From Bacteroides sp. CAG:443 (GTDB lineage Bacteria > Bacteroidota > Bacteroidia > Bacteroidales > Bacteroidaceae): 20,838 bases of DNA. Below the pieces are notes generated by a model that was not told the origin of the DNA, made no database searches, and worked only from the letters and a program-made list of their open reading frames with translations. Of the stretch, positions 1 to 7,156 are shown piece by piece. The translations under genes were made by a program, and so were the position numbers. How positions within the stretch are numbered: the stretch's first letter is position 1; every line of letters starts with the position of its first letter. Location: NCBI GenBank assembly GCA_000432735.1, contig FR887767.1, positions 1 through 20,838 on the forward strand, read 5' to 3'.

Positions 1-31
1 TTAAACCGTCCAACTTTTTGGGGTCACTTCA
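1..31. mobile_element. Terminal inverted repeat of a probable IS3-family element (cut by window edge)
   Basis: Read on the minus strand from position 31, the sequence is TGAAGTGACCCCAAAAAGTT followed by GGACGG. It starts with the 5'-TG and has the TGACCCC..AAAGTT.GAC core that I know from IS3-family (IS150-like) insertion sequence ends. The element would extend left of the window, with its outer edge near position 31, about 45 bp past the stop codon of the guanylyltransferase gene. A TAA at 2-4 on the plus strand could be the transposase stop. No transposase residues are visible here, so the family assignment rests only on the terminal repeat. Confidence 0.5.
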
Positions 32-40
32 TGCGAACAG

Positions 41-60
41 AAAGACATGAGGGAGTCTTT
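41..60 (-). terminator. Weak hairpin after the guanylyltransferase gene
   Basis: AAAGAC (41-46) pairs with GTCTTT (55-60) around an 8-nt loop. In the minus-strand transcript the hairpin is followed by a short T-rich stretch (TTTCTGTT). With a stem of only 6 bp, this is a plausible but weak terminator lying between the gene's stop and the insertion-sequence end. Confidence 0.35.
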
Positions 61-75
61 ATTTTACTAAAATAC

Positions 76-1131
76 TTACTCTTCGGCGAACTCCTTGATG
101 CGTTGTTCTTCACTCAGCCGGCAAATCAGCAACGTATCGTTTTTCTCTGCCACAATATATCCGTCCAACCCCTGCACAACAACTTTCTTCTCCTGGGTAG
201 TATGAATAATACAATTTCTTGTTTCAAAAAGTTTGATGTTTTCACCAATACACGCATTATTATGCGAATCTTTTCTTGAATTTTCCAGTAAGGAGCCCCA
301 TGTCCCCAAGTCACTCCATCCAAACGAAGCCGGGAATACATAAATTTCTTCCGCTTTCTCCATAATCGCATAGTCAACTGAAATATTCTCGCATGTAGGA
401 AATAGTTCATCAATCATCTCCTGTTCCTTGTCTGTATAAAAATAAGGAAGCATACGTTCAAACACCTCTGCCATCGGAGGCTGATAAACACGCAACGCAT
501 TGACAATGGTACTGACATTCCATATAAAGATTCCAGCATTCCAGAAATAATTTTTACGCTGAAGATAACGGCGAGCCACTTCCAAATCGGGCTTTTCCTT
601 AAAAGCATCAACCCGATATATTTCTTTGTTAGACGGACATGCCATCGACAAATCCGCTTCAATATATCCATATCCCGTTTCCGGACGAGTGGCCTTCATT
701 CCCAACGTAACGATTGCATCAGAATCGGCCGTAAATTTCATAGCCGAATTGATAACCCGGACAAATTCTCTCACATCCATCACTACATGATCGCTGGGAG
801 TTACTACAATGTTTGCTCTTGGATTTTTTGCCTTAATCTTCCAACTTACATAAGCTATACAAGGCGCCGTATTACGGCGGCAAGGCTCAAGCAGAATATG
901 ATCCGGCAAAACGTCGGGCAACTGCTCCTTTACTACATCTGCGTAAATAGCCGACGTTACCACCCATATATTTTCAGGAGGACAAATACCTTGGAATCGA
1001 TCCATCGTAAGCTGAAGCAATGTCCGTCCGCATCCCAATATATCAATAAATTGTTTCGGCATTTGAGGAGTACTCATAGGCCAAAAACGACTGCCTACAC
1101 CTCCCGCCATAATTACCACATGATTGTTCAT
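76..1131 (-). CDS. manC: Mannose-1-phosphate guanylyltransferase (GDP-mannose pyrophosphorylase)
   Basis: This cytoplasmic nucleotidyltransferase makes GDP-mannose from mannose 1-phosphate and GTP, the activated sugar for mannose- and fucose-containing surface glycans. The N-terminus has the pyrophosphorylase signature MAGGVGSRFWP with a downstream PKQF lysine motif. VTPSDHV and FWNAGIFIW follow, as in ManC/GMP enzymes. At about 351 residues it is the short form without the C-terminal phosphomannose isomerase domain. The frame stays open up to a TTG at 1167, but that codon lies inside a promoter -7 box. I therefore start at the ATG at 1131 (MNNHVVIMAGG); ATGs at 1140 and 1146 are alternatives. 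A terminator upstream separates it from the xylose genes, so it is probably its own transcription unit. Confidence 0.9.
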   Translation of the reverse strand: MNNHVVIMAGGVGSRFWPMSTPQMPKQFIDILGCGRTLLQLTMDRFQGICPPENIWVVTSAIYADVVKEQLPDVLPDHILLEPCRRNTAPCIAYVSWKIKAKNPRANIVVTPSDHVVMDVREFVRVINSAMKFTADSDAIVTLGMKATRPETGYGYIEADLSMACPSNKEIYRVDAFKEKPDLEVARRYLQRKNYFWNAGIFIWNVSTIVNALRVYQPPMAEVFERMLPYFYTDKEQEMIDELFPTCENISVDYAIMEKAEEIYVFPASFGWSDLGTWGSLLENSRKDSHNNACIGENIKLFETRNCIIHTTQEKKVVVQGLDGYIVAEKNDTLLICRLSEEQRIKEFAEE

Positions 1132-1164
1132 TAAAGTCATAACCATGAATTTTAAGTTCACATG

Positions 1165-1172
1165 CAAATATA
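1165..1172 (-). promoter_or_regulatory. Bacteroidetes -7 promoter element for manC
   Basis: The minus strand reads TATATTTG, matching the TAnnTTTG consensus for the Bacteroidetes primary sigma factor. It lies 33 nt upstream of the chosen ATG. No convincing TTTG -33 box is found at the usual spacing. Confidence 0.55.
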
Positions 1173-1195
1173 GCTTTATTTTGACAAAATAAAAT

Positions 1196-1223
1196 ATCCC
1201 AACTGATAAAAATCAGCTGGGAT
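1196..1223 (-). terminator. Terminator of the xylose operon
   Basis: ATCCCAACTGAT (1196-1207) pairs with ATCAGCTGGGAT (1212-1223) around an AAAA loop: 12 bp with one mismatch. On the minus strand it is followed by ATATTTTATTTTG, a T-rich tail. It lies 26 nt past the xylA stop and just before the manC promoter, so it should separate the two transcription units. Confidence 0.75.
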
Positions 1224-1248
1224 AGGGAGAATGGTTTTATAAAACCTA

Positions 1249-2565
1249 TTAGCAATACATATTTACAATAGCCTCATACAATTCCTGCTTTCCGCTAGTC
1301 TGTTTCGGTTCACCGTTAACCTTTGCATAATTAACAAGATCTTCCAGAGTCAGCTTACCTTCTTCAAATTCTTTACCCTTACCAGAATCGAACGAAGCGT
1401 AACGGTCTGCCAGCATTTTCTTATAAGGAGATTCTTCCAGCAGTTTAGCAGCGCTCAGCAAAGCACGAGCCATCACATCCATACCAGAGATGTGTGCAAT
1501 GAAAATATCTTCCAGATCGGTAGAGTTACGACGAGTCTTAGCATCGAAGTTTGTACCGCCGTTACCCAGACCACCGTTACGGATAATCTGCATCATAGCC
1601 TGAGTCAGTTCGAAATTATCAATCGGGAACTGGTCTGTATCCCATCCGTTCTGGTAGTCACCGCGGTTGGCATCGATAGAACCCAGCATACCATTGTCCA
1701 CAGCAACAGCCAGTTCGTGTTCGAACGTATGTCCAGCCAATGTAGCGTGGTTTACTTCGATATTTACTTTAAAGTCTTTATCCAAGTTATGAGCTTTCAA
1801 GAAACCGATAACGGTTTCTGTATCTACATCATACTGATGTTTAGTCGGTTCCATCGGTTTCGGTTCAACCAGGAAAGTACCCTTGAATCCTTTGGCACGA
1901 CCATAGTCACGAGCGATGGTCAACATCTGTGCCAAGTGTTCCTTTTCACGTTTCTGATCGGTATTCAGCAGTGACATGTAACCTTCACGTCCGCCCCAGA
2001 ACACATAGTTAGTACCACCCAGTTCGATAGTTGCATCGATGGCATTCTTAATCTGAACAGCTGCACGAGCTACAACGTCGAAGTCAGGGTTTGTTGCAGC
2101 ACCGTTCATATAACGGGCATGACCGAATACATTCGCTGTACCCCACAACAGTTTGATACCTGTTTCAGCCTGTTTTTGTTTTGCATAAGCAACGATCTCT
2201 TTCAAATTTGCTTCATATTCCTCAATCGTATCAGCCTCATCGCACAAGTCTACATCATGGAAACAATAGTATTCGATACCCATTTTCTGCATAAATTCGA
2301 AACCTGCATCCATTTTATCTTTTGCAGCCTGAAGCTTATCCGGATTTGTTTTCCACGGGAATTTCTTTGTTCCACCGCCAAACTGGTCTCCACCTTCAGC
2401 ACACAAAGTATGCCACCATGCCATAGAGAACTTCAACCAGTCTTTCATCTTCTTGCCCATTACTACTCTTTCTGCATCGTAATAGCGGAAAGCCATCGGA
2501 TTTTTGCTTTCTACACCTTCGAATTTAATTTTACCAATACCGGGAAAATACTCTTTTGTTGCCAT
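1249..2565 (-). CDS. xylA: Xylose isomerase
   Basis: Interconverts D-xylose and D-xylulose in the cytoplasm, the first step of bacterial xylose catabolism. The 438-residue length is that of the longer (class II) xylose isomerases. The catalytic FHDVD motif is at 102-106 (His103, Asp106, two residues later than His101/Asp104 of the E. coli enzyme). The metal-binding VEPKPMEPTKHQYD starts around 233 (Glu234). Other hallmark segments are NIEVNHATLAGHTFEHE and SIDANRGDYQNGWDTD. The ATG at 2565 gives the expected MATKEYFPGI N-terminus. It follows xylB by 87 nt with no clear TAnnTTTG promoter in between, so it is probably co-transcribed from the regulator's promoter. A hairpin terminator follows the stop. 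Confidence 0.98.
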   Translation of the reverse strand: MATKEYFPGIGKIKFEGVESKNPMAFRYYDAERVVMGKKMKDWLKFSMAWWHTLCAEGGDQFGGGTKKFPWKTNPDKLQAAKDKMDAGFEFMQKMGIEYYCFHDVDLCDEADTIEEYEANLKEIVAYAKQKQAETGIKLLWGTANVFGHARYMNGAATNPDFDVVARAAVQIKNAIDATIELGGTNYVFWGGREGYMSLLNTDQKREKEHLAQMLTIARDYGRAKGFKGTFLVEPKPMEPTKHQYDVDTETVIGFLKAHNLDKDFKVNIEVNHATLAGHTFEHELAVAVDNGMLGSIDANRGDYQNGWDTDQFPIDNFELTQAMMQIIRNGGLGNGGTNFDAKTRRNSTDLEDIFIAHISGMDVMARALLSAAKLLEESPYKKMLADRYASFDSGKGKEFEEGKLTLEDLVNYAKVNGEPKQTSGKQELYEAIVNMYC

Positions 2566-2652
2566 AGCTATATTATTAATTTTAAAGTTAATGATTTATT
2601 TTGTCTTAGATTATTAGATTATATTGTCGACTCCAACAGAAAGACGGGCCGA

Positions 2653-4134
2653 TTAAATTTTATCTACATACGAAAGCCAGCGCTGATAAGCATCCTCATA
2701 AGCAGCCTTGTTGGTAAGATTAGGCTCTATAACAGCCAACTTATCTAACGTAGCAAATGCTTCGTTATGATCCTTGTAAATACCAGCTCCGATACCTGCA
2801 CCCTTGGCTGCTCCAACCGAACCATCCGTATCGTATAGTTCGATGGTAGCTCCCGTCACTCCAGCCAGCGTATCGCGGAATATCGGACTCAGGAACATAT
2901 TGGCATGTCCGGCATGAATCTTGCGTACATCCATTCCCATACCCTCCATGATATCGATACCATATTTGAAAGAAAACACGATACCCTCCTGGGCCGCACG
3001 AATAATATGATTACGTGTATGCAGATTAAAATTGATTCCATTGATGGAACATCCCGTTTCCCGGTTCTGCAACATACGCTCTGCGCCGTTGCCAAAAGGC
3101 AGAATACTGATACCTCCTGAACCAATAGGAGCCTGGGCAGCCAGTTCGTTCATTTCGGCATACGAAACGCCTGCCGGCACAACCGTACGTTTAACCCAAG
3201 AATTCAAGATACCTGTTCCGTTGATACAAAGCAAAACACCTAAGCGAGTCTGTTCTGCTGTATGGTTTACATGAGCAAAGGTATTGACACGCGATTGTGG
3301 ATCATAGTTCACCGCACCATTCACGCCATACACTACGCCCGATGTTCCGGCGGTAGAAGCTATTTCACCCGGATTGAATACATTCAGCGACAGCGCATTG
3401 TTCGGCTGATCGCCCGCACGGTATGTCACCGGAGTACCTTCTTTCAAGCCCAGTTCGGCTGCTGCGAAAGTCGTCACACGGCCTTGCTCGGAGAATGTCG
3501 GTTTAATAGCTGCTATGAGTGAACTGTCGAATCCATAATACTCCATCAGGAATTTAGCCACCTCGTTGTTCTTGAAATCCCAGAACATACCTTCCGAAAG
3601 CCCGGATACCGTGGTACAAACCTCACCGGTCAGCTTCATGGCAATGTAATCGCCCGGAAGCATAATCTTGTCAATCCGAGCGTAAATTTCCGGTTCATTT
3701 TCTTTTACCCAAGCAAGCTTCGATGCCGTAAAATTACCCGGAGAATTCAGCAGATGAGAAAGGCATCGCTCTTCACCCAGTGAATGGAAAGCCTTTTCTC
3801 CATACGGCACGGCACGGGAGTCGCACCAGATAATTGCCGGACGGAGTACCTGCTGATTCTTGTCTACGCAAACCAAGCCATGCATCTGATAAGATATTCC
3901 GATAGCCGCAATATCTTCCTTGCGTATGCTACTTGCATCCATCACGTCCCGCGTAGCCAATTTCAGGTTTGCCCACCACATTTCCGGTTTCTGTTCAGCC
4001 CATCCTGGCTGTACAGCGATAATTTCTGCTTCCGTTTTCGGATAAAAAGCAGAAGCGACACATTTACCACTTTCGGCATTGACCAGACTGGCCTTTACCG
4101 AAGAACTACCTATATCATAACCTAACAAATACAC
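2653..4134 (-). CDS. xylB: Xylulokinase
   Basis: An FGGY-family sugar kinase that phosphorylates D-xylulose to xylulose 5-phosphate, which enters the pentose phosphate pathway. The N-terminal nucleotide loop GYDIGSSSVK (Asp7) and the QMHGLV segment are present. Asp242 in the GDQPNN motif matches the catalytic base of XylB. At 493 residues it has normal family length. The start is a GTG at 4134, five nt after the stop of the regulator. The regulator's TAG stop overlaps an AGGA Shine-Dalgarno-like sequence, so translation of the two is probably coupled. Other FGGY kinases (ribulo-, glycerol kinase) are the alternatives, but adjacency to xylA settles the substrate. Confidence 0.96.
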   Translation of the reverse strand: MYLLGYDIGSSSVKASLVNAESGKCVASAFYPKTEAEIIAVQPGWAEQKPEMWWANLKLATRDVMDASSIRKEDIAAIGISYQMHGLVCVDKNQQVLRPAIIWCDSRAVPYGEKAFHSLGEERCLSHLLNSPGNFTASKLAWVKENEPEIYARIDKIMLPGDYIAMKLTGEVCTTVSGLSEGMFWDFKNNEVAKFLMEYYGFDSSLIAAIKPTFSEQGRVTTFAAAELGLKEGTPVTYRAGDQPNNALSLNVFNPGEIASTAGTSGVVYGVNGAVNYDPQSRVNTFAHVNHTAEQTRLGVLLCINGTGILNSWVKRTVVPAGVSYAEMNELAAQAPIGSGGISILPFGNGAERMLQNRETGCSINGINFNLHTRNHIIRAAQEGIVFSFKYGIDIMEGMGMDVRKIHAGHANMFLSPIFRDTLAGVTGATIELYDTDGSVGAAKGAGIGAGIYKDHNEAFATLDKLAVIEPNLTNKAAYEDAYQRWLSYVDKI

Positions 4135-4139
4135 AATTC

Positions 4140-4880
4140 CTATTTTTTTAATTTATTATAAATCGTTCTGTCAAACTTATAATAACGAGCTGCACGATGA
4201 CGAACACCTTTCTCTTTTTCTTCCATCGGAACTACATAAGGCATTAGTGCTATTTTCTTATGAAAGTTCCGCACATCGAAAGCCTTATCGTATACCAGCT
4301 GGTACAAGATACGAAGCTGGGCTGCTGTAAACTTTCTGGGCAGAAGGTCGAACATAACCGACGGATTCATTTCCACGTAATGGCGAATATAAGCCAGTGC
4401 ATCATGAAAAATCTGGACATGATCGAATGCCAGTGTTTTCACTTCCGAAACTGGAGTCCAGCACGCATCATACGTATCGGTCAGCTGCTGGTTACGCTGG
4501 TCAATCTTCAACAGAGAAAGATAAGCTATCGTTACGATCCGTCCTACCTTATTATCGGTGATGCGATGAAAGCGCTCCAGCCATAGTACGTCTTTGGGGT
4601 TGGAAGTACGATCTTTCGATCCATAAGCCTTGAACTGGCTCATCTTGATATTCTTTAAACCGGTAAGTTCATTCAACACCCGCTTTGCAGCCTCATCTAA
4701 ATCCTCATCAGCATAAATCAGACTACCCGGAAGTTTCAAATCATTGAACTCTCCATCGGTCTGCTTGCCGATCTGACGCACAAGCAATACTCTGAATTGT
4801 TCTCCATCGAAACCAATCAATACACAATCCACCGAGACGTGTAGATCAATTATCTGGTTGTTTTCGGTTTGACTTTCCAT
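4140..4880 (-). CDS. Nudix-domain transcriptional regulator of xylose genes (NrtR/AraR-like)
   Basis: The N-terminal half is a Nudix-type domain and the C-terminal part looks like a winged helix (from KFTAAQLRILYQLVYDKAF to the end). This matches the NrtR/AraR-type sugar regulators of Bacteroidetes, in which the Nudix fold binds an effector. The Nudix box is degenerate: GSLIYADEDLDEAAKRVLNE then LTGL keeps the Gly and one Glu but has Val and Leu where the consensus REuxEE has glutamates. It is thus probably a sensor rather than a hydrolase. The gene heads the xylBA operon, so a xylose-pathway effector is the natural inference. The frame runs up to an ATG at 4901, but a -7 promoter box ends only 3 nt from it. 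I take the ATG at 4880 (MESQTENNQ), giving about 246 residues. Confidence 0.85.
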   Translation of the reverse strand: MESQTENNQIIDLHVSVDCVLIGFDGEQFRVLLVRQIGKQTDGEFNDLKLPGSLIYADEDLDEAAKRVLNELTGLKNIKMSQFKAYGSKDRTSNPKDVLWLERFHRITDNKVGRIVTIAYLSLLKIDQRNQQLTDTYDACWTPVSEVKTLAFDHVQIFHDALAYIRHYVEMNPSVMFDLLPRKFTAAQLRILYQLVYDKAFDVRNFHKKIALMPYVVPMEEKEKGVRHRAARYYKFDRTIYNKLKK

Positions 4881-4903
4881 AGCTTTATTATCTTTTAGCA
4901 TTG

Positions 4904-4937
4904 CAAATATAAAGAGTTTTTCGATTCATTATTCAAA
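4904..4937 (-). promoter_or_regulatory. Promoter of the regulator-xylBA operon
   Basis: On the minus strand, TTTG (4937-4934) and TATATTTG (4911-4904) are separated by 22 nt, close to the Bacteroidetes TTTG/TAnnTTTG promoter pattern. Transcription would start near 4897, inside the longest frame of the regulator, which favours the internal ATG at 4880. Confidence 0.6.
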
Positions 4938-5001
4938 ATACTATCATAATATTTATCATGTTATAAAACATTATTTTACAAGTAAATAGATTTCATACTT
5001 T

Positions 5002-5031
5002 ATACAATATATAATAAATGTATTATTGTAT
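5002..5031. promoter_or_regulatory. Candidate operator: inverted repeat in the divergent intergenic region
   Basis: ATACAATA (5002-5009) and TATTGTAT (5024-5031) are perfect inverted half-sites whose centres are 22 bp apart, about two helical turns. It lies between the divergent xylose regulator and thiD. The region is very AT-rich, so chance is a real possibility. Another short dyad, ATGTT-ATAA-AACAT, is at 4958-4971. Neither could be compared with a known regulator motif here. Confidence 0.3.
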
Positions 5032-5095
5032 GATATACGAAAAGAAACAGAAGCAATTTATACCCACATGAACATTATATTTAAATTAGTTTTTT

Positions 5096-5103
5096 ATCTT
5101 TGC
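5096..5103 (+). promoter_or_regulatory. Bacteroidetes -7 promoter element for thiD
   Basis: TATCTTTG matches TAnnTTTG and lies 26 nt before the thiD ATG. The resulting leader of roughly 20 nt is too short for a TPP riboswitch. No good -33 TTTG box was found. Confidence 0.55.
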
Positions 5104-5129
5104 AGTAAACAACTCAAATAGTGTAAGAT

Positions 5130-5960
5130 ATGAAACATTACCCTTGTGTACTTACCATTGCCGGTTCGGACTGTAGTGGAGGTGCCGGCATTCAGGCAGA
5201 CATCAAGACCATCTCTGCATTGGGGGCCTATGCCGCCAGTGCCATTACCGCCATTACAGTACAAAATACATGCGGAGTGACAGACATTCATCCCGTTCCT
5301 GCCAGCTATGTAAAGGGACAGATTGAAGCCGTTATGACAGACATTCGCCCGCGTGCCATCAAAATAGGAATGATAAACGACGTAAACATTGTAAAGGTCA
5401 TAGCCGAATCCTTACAGAAATTCAAGCCAGAATTCGTTGTTTTCGATCCAGTCATGGTATCGACCAGCGGATGCAAGCTCATGGAAGATGAGGCAATTGA
5501 AGCCATCACCTCTCAGCTTATGCCACTGTCTACCCTCATTACTCCCAACCTGCGTGAGGCCGAGGTACTGACGGGCATCCCGATTCCAGACATCGAAACG
5601 ATGAAAACTGCTTCACGAGAATTGTTGCGTTACGGTAGCCATGCCGTACTGGTCAAAGGAGGGCATCTGGAAGACGGAGGCATGTGCGACGTTTTGCAGG
5701 TAAAGGGCGAAGCCGAACCCCATTTGTTTACAGCCAGAAAAATAGAAAGTCACAATACCCATGGTACCGGATGCACGCTTTCTTCTGCCATTGCCACCTA
5801 TCTGGCTTTGGGGAACAGCATGACCGGAGCCGTAAGACTAGCCAAGGAATATGTATACCAGGGTATTCTGTCTGGAAAAGATGTACACATCGGCGAAGGG
5901 CATGGGCCACTGAATCATTTTTACTCTCCTGTACCCATGCACATTTACGACGAAGATTAA
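5130..5960 (+). CDS. thiD: Hydroxymethylpyrimidine / phosphomethylpyrimidine kinase
   Basis: A ribokinase-like enzyme that phosphorylates HMP and HMP-phosphate to HMP-pyrophosphate for thiamine synthesis or salvage. The N-terminal TIAGSDCSGGAGIQADIKT segment is the ThiD signature. The anion-hole motif HGTGCTLSSAIA contains Cys215, matching the conserved ThiD cysteine. At 276 residues it is a stand-alone kinase without a ThiE or ThiN fusion. The closely related pyridoxal kinases (PdxK/PdxY) are less likely given this N-terminal segment. No other thiamine gene is in the window, and it is followed 70 nt later by fabD, which has its own promoter-like box. Confidence 0.95.
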   Translation: MKHYPCVLTIAGSDCSGGAGIQADIKTISALGAYAASAITAITVQNTCGVTDIHPVPASYVKGQIEAVMTDIRPRAIKIGMINDVNIVKVIAESLQKFKPEFVVFDPVMVSTSGCKLMEDEAIEAITSQLMPLSTLITPNLREAEVLTGIPIPDIETMKTASRELLRYGSHAVLVKGGHLEDGGMCDVLQVKGEAEPHLFTARKIESHNTHGTGCTLSSAIATYLALGNSMTGAVRLAKEYVYQGILSGKDVHIGEGHGPLNHFYSPVPMHIYDED

Positions 5961-5992
5961 ACCGAAAAAATCAGAAATCTAAAATAAATCAT

Positions 5993-6000
5993 TACCTTTG
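5993..6000 (+). promoter_or_regulatory. Bacteroidetes -7 promoter element for fabD
   Basis: TACCTTTG matches TAnnTTTG and lies 30 nt before the fabD ATG. It suggests that fabD can be transcribed independently of thiD. The -33 box is not evident. Confidence 0.5.
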
Positions 6001-6030
6001 TCATTAATAACTTAATTCAAAAAGAAATTT

Positions 6031-6918
6031 ATGAAAGCATTTGTATTCCCCGGACAGGGTGCGCAATTCGTAGGAATGGGTAAAGACCTCTACGAAAACT
6101 CAGCGCTGGCAAAAGAATTATTCGAGAAAGCAAACGATATTTTGGGCTACCGCATAACCGACATCATGTTCAACGGCACAGACGAAGACCTGCGCCAGAC
6201 GAAAGTTACCCAGCCTGCCGTATTCCTTCACTCAGTTATCTCGGCTCTTTGCATGGGCGAAGACTTCAAGCCTGAGATGACAGCAGGACATTCTTTGGGA
6301 GAATTTTCCGCGCTGGTAGCAGCTGGTGCACTGTCTTTCGAAGATGGCTTGAAACTGGTATATGCACGTGCCATGGCTATGCAGAAGGCTTGCGAAATGC
6401 AACCGTCTACTATGGCTGCCATCATCGCACTGCCGGATGAAAAGGTAGAAGAGATCTGTGCTCAGGTCAGCGCGGAAGGTGAAGTTTGTGTGGCTGCCAA
6501 CTTCAACTGCCCGGGACAGATCGTTATTTCAGGCTCTATCGAAGGTATCAACAAGGCCTGCGAACTGATGAAAGCTGCCGGTGCAAAGCGTGCATTGCCG
6601 CTGAAAGTGGGTGGCGCTTTCCACTCTCCGCTGATGGATCCGGCCAAAGTAGAACTGGAAGCAGCTATCAAGGCTACCGAATTCCACACACCAAAGTGTC
6701 CTATCTACCAGAACGTAGATGCTAAACCACATACTGATCCGGCCGAAATCAAGGCGAATCTGGTAGCACAGCTGACAGCTTCTGTACGCTGGACACAGAC
6801 GGTACAGAATATGATTGCTGATGGAGCTACCGAATTCATCGAATGTGGTCCGGGTGCCGTACTTCAGGGACTTATCAAAAAGATTAATAAAGAAGTAAAT
6901 GCTCACGGCATAGCTTAA
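6031..6918 (+). CDS. fabD: Malonyl-CoA:ACP transacylase
   Basis: Transfers malonyl groups from CoA to acyl carrier protein, supplying the elongation unit for type II fatty-acid synthesis in the cytoplasm. FPGQGAQ is at 6-12. The nucleophile elbow AGHSLGE places the catalytic serine at Ser88, and the partner histidine is His198 in AFHSPLM. The C-terminal IECGPGAVLQGLIKK is also typical. At 295 residues it is slightly shorter than E. coli FabD (about 309) but complete. No other fatty-acid synthesis gene is adjacent. A strong hairpin terminator follows 26 nt after the stop. Confidence 0.97.
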   Translation: MKAFVFPGQGAQFVGMGKDLYENSALAKELFEKANDILGYRITDIMFNGTDEDLRQTKVTQPAVFLHSVISALCMGEDFKPEMTAGHSLGEFSALVAAGALSFEDGLKLVYARAMAMQKACEMQPSTMAAIIALPDEKVEEICAQVSAEGEVCVAANFNCPGQIVISGSIEGINKACELMKAAGAKRALPLKVGGAFHSPLMDPAKVELEAAIKATEFHTPKCPIYQNVDAKPHTDPAEIKANLVAQLTASVRWTQTVQNMIADGATEFIECGPGAVLQGLIKKINKEVNAHGIA

Positions 6919-6944
6919 TCTGCCTGTCGGCATAAAAAATAAAG

Positions 6945-7024
6945 TCCGCCGGATTTTCCCGAAAATTTGTACAAAAGATTTTGTTTTTTGTACAAATTTT
7001 CAGAAAAGACCGGCGGATTTTTTT
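6945..7024 (+). terminator. Long hairpin terminator between convergent genes
   Basis: TCCGCCGG (6945-6952) pairs with CCGGCGGA (7010-7017), and GAAAATTTGTACAAAA (6961-6976) pairs with its near-perfect complement at about 6985-7001. Seven T residues follow (7018-7024). The left flank is A-rich (AAAAAATAAAG), so the hairpin could also work on the minus strand. It ends fabD transcription. Confidence 0.85.
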
Positions 7025-7064
7025 GTCATTCTCCGCACGCGTTTTATCAGACGTCCGGACACAA

Positions 7065-7148
7065 TTTACCCCCTTTGCAATCCCTCCTGTTCCTGCTTAT
7101 CCCAAGCAAAGTCGAAAAGCAGAACAGAAGTTTTACAAAGGGGGTAAA
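7065..7148. repeat. 84-bp imperfect palindrome, possible minus-strand terminator or REP/MITE-like unit
   Basis: TTTACCCCCTTTG (7065-7077) and CAAAGGGGGTAAA (7136-7148) are perfect 13-bp inverted repeats. Nested inside, CTGTTCCTGCTT (7087-7098) pairs with AAGCAGAACAG (7117-7127) with one bulge. It starts 8 nt past the stop of the downstream-facing thioredoxin lipoprotein gene. It lacks a good T-run on either strand, so it is not a standard intrinsic terminator. Confidence 0.6.
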
Positions 7149-7156
7149 ACGTTATT

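Noticed and set aside
1132..1167. Extended manC start at TTG 1167
   Set aside because: The TTG lies inside the -7 promoter box TATATTTG, and the family N-terminus fits the ATG at 1131.
2119..2748. Open frame of 209 codons on the plus strand
   Set aside because: Antisense to xylA and the end of xylB, both clearly coding; no domain or start signal of its own.
5096..5129. TPP riboswitch upstream of thiD
   Set aside because: The promoter-like box leaves a leader of only about 20 nt, and no THI-box-like sequence is seen.
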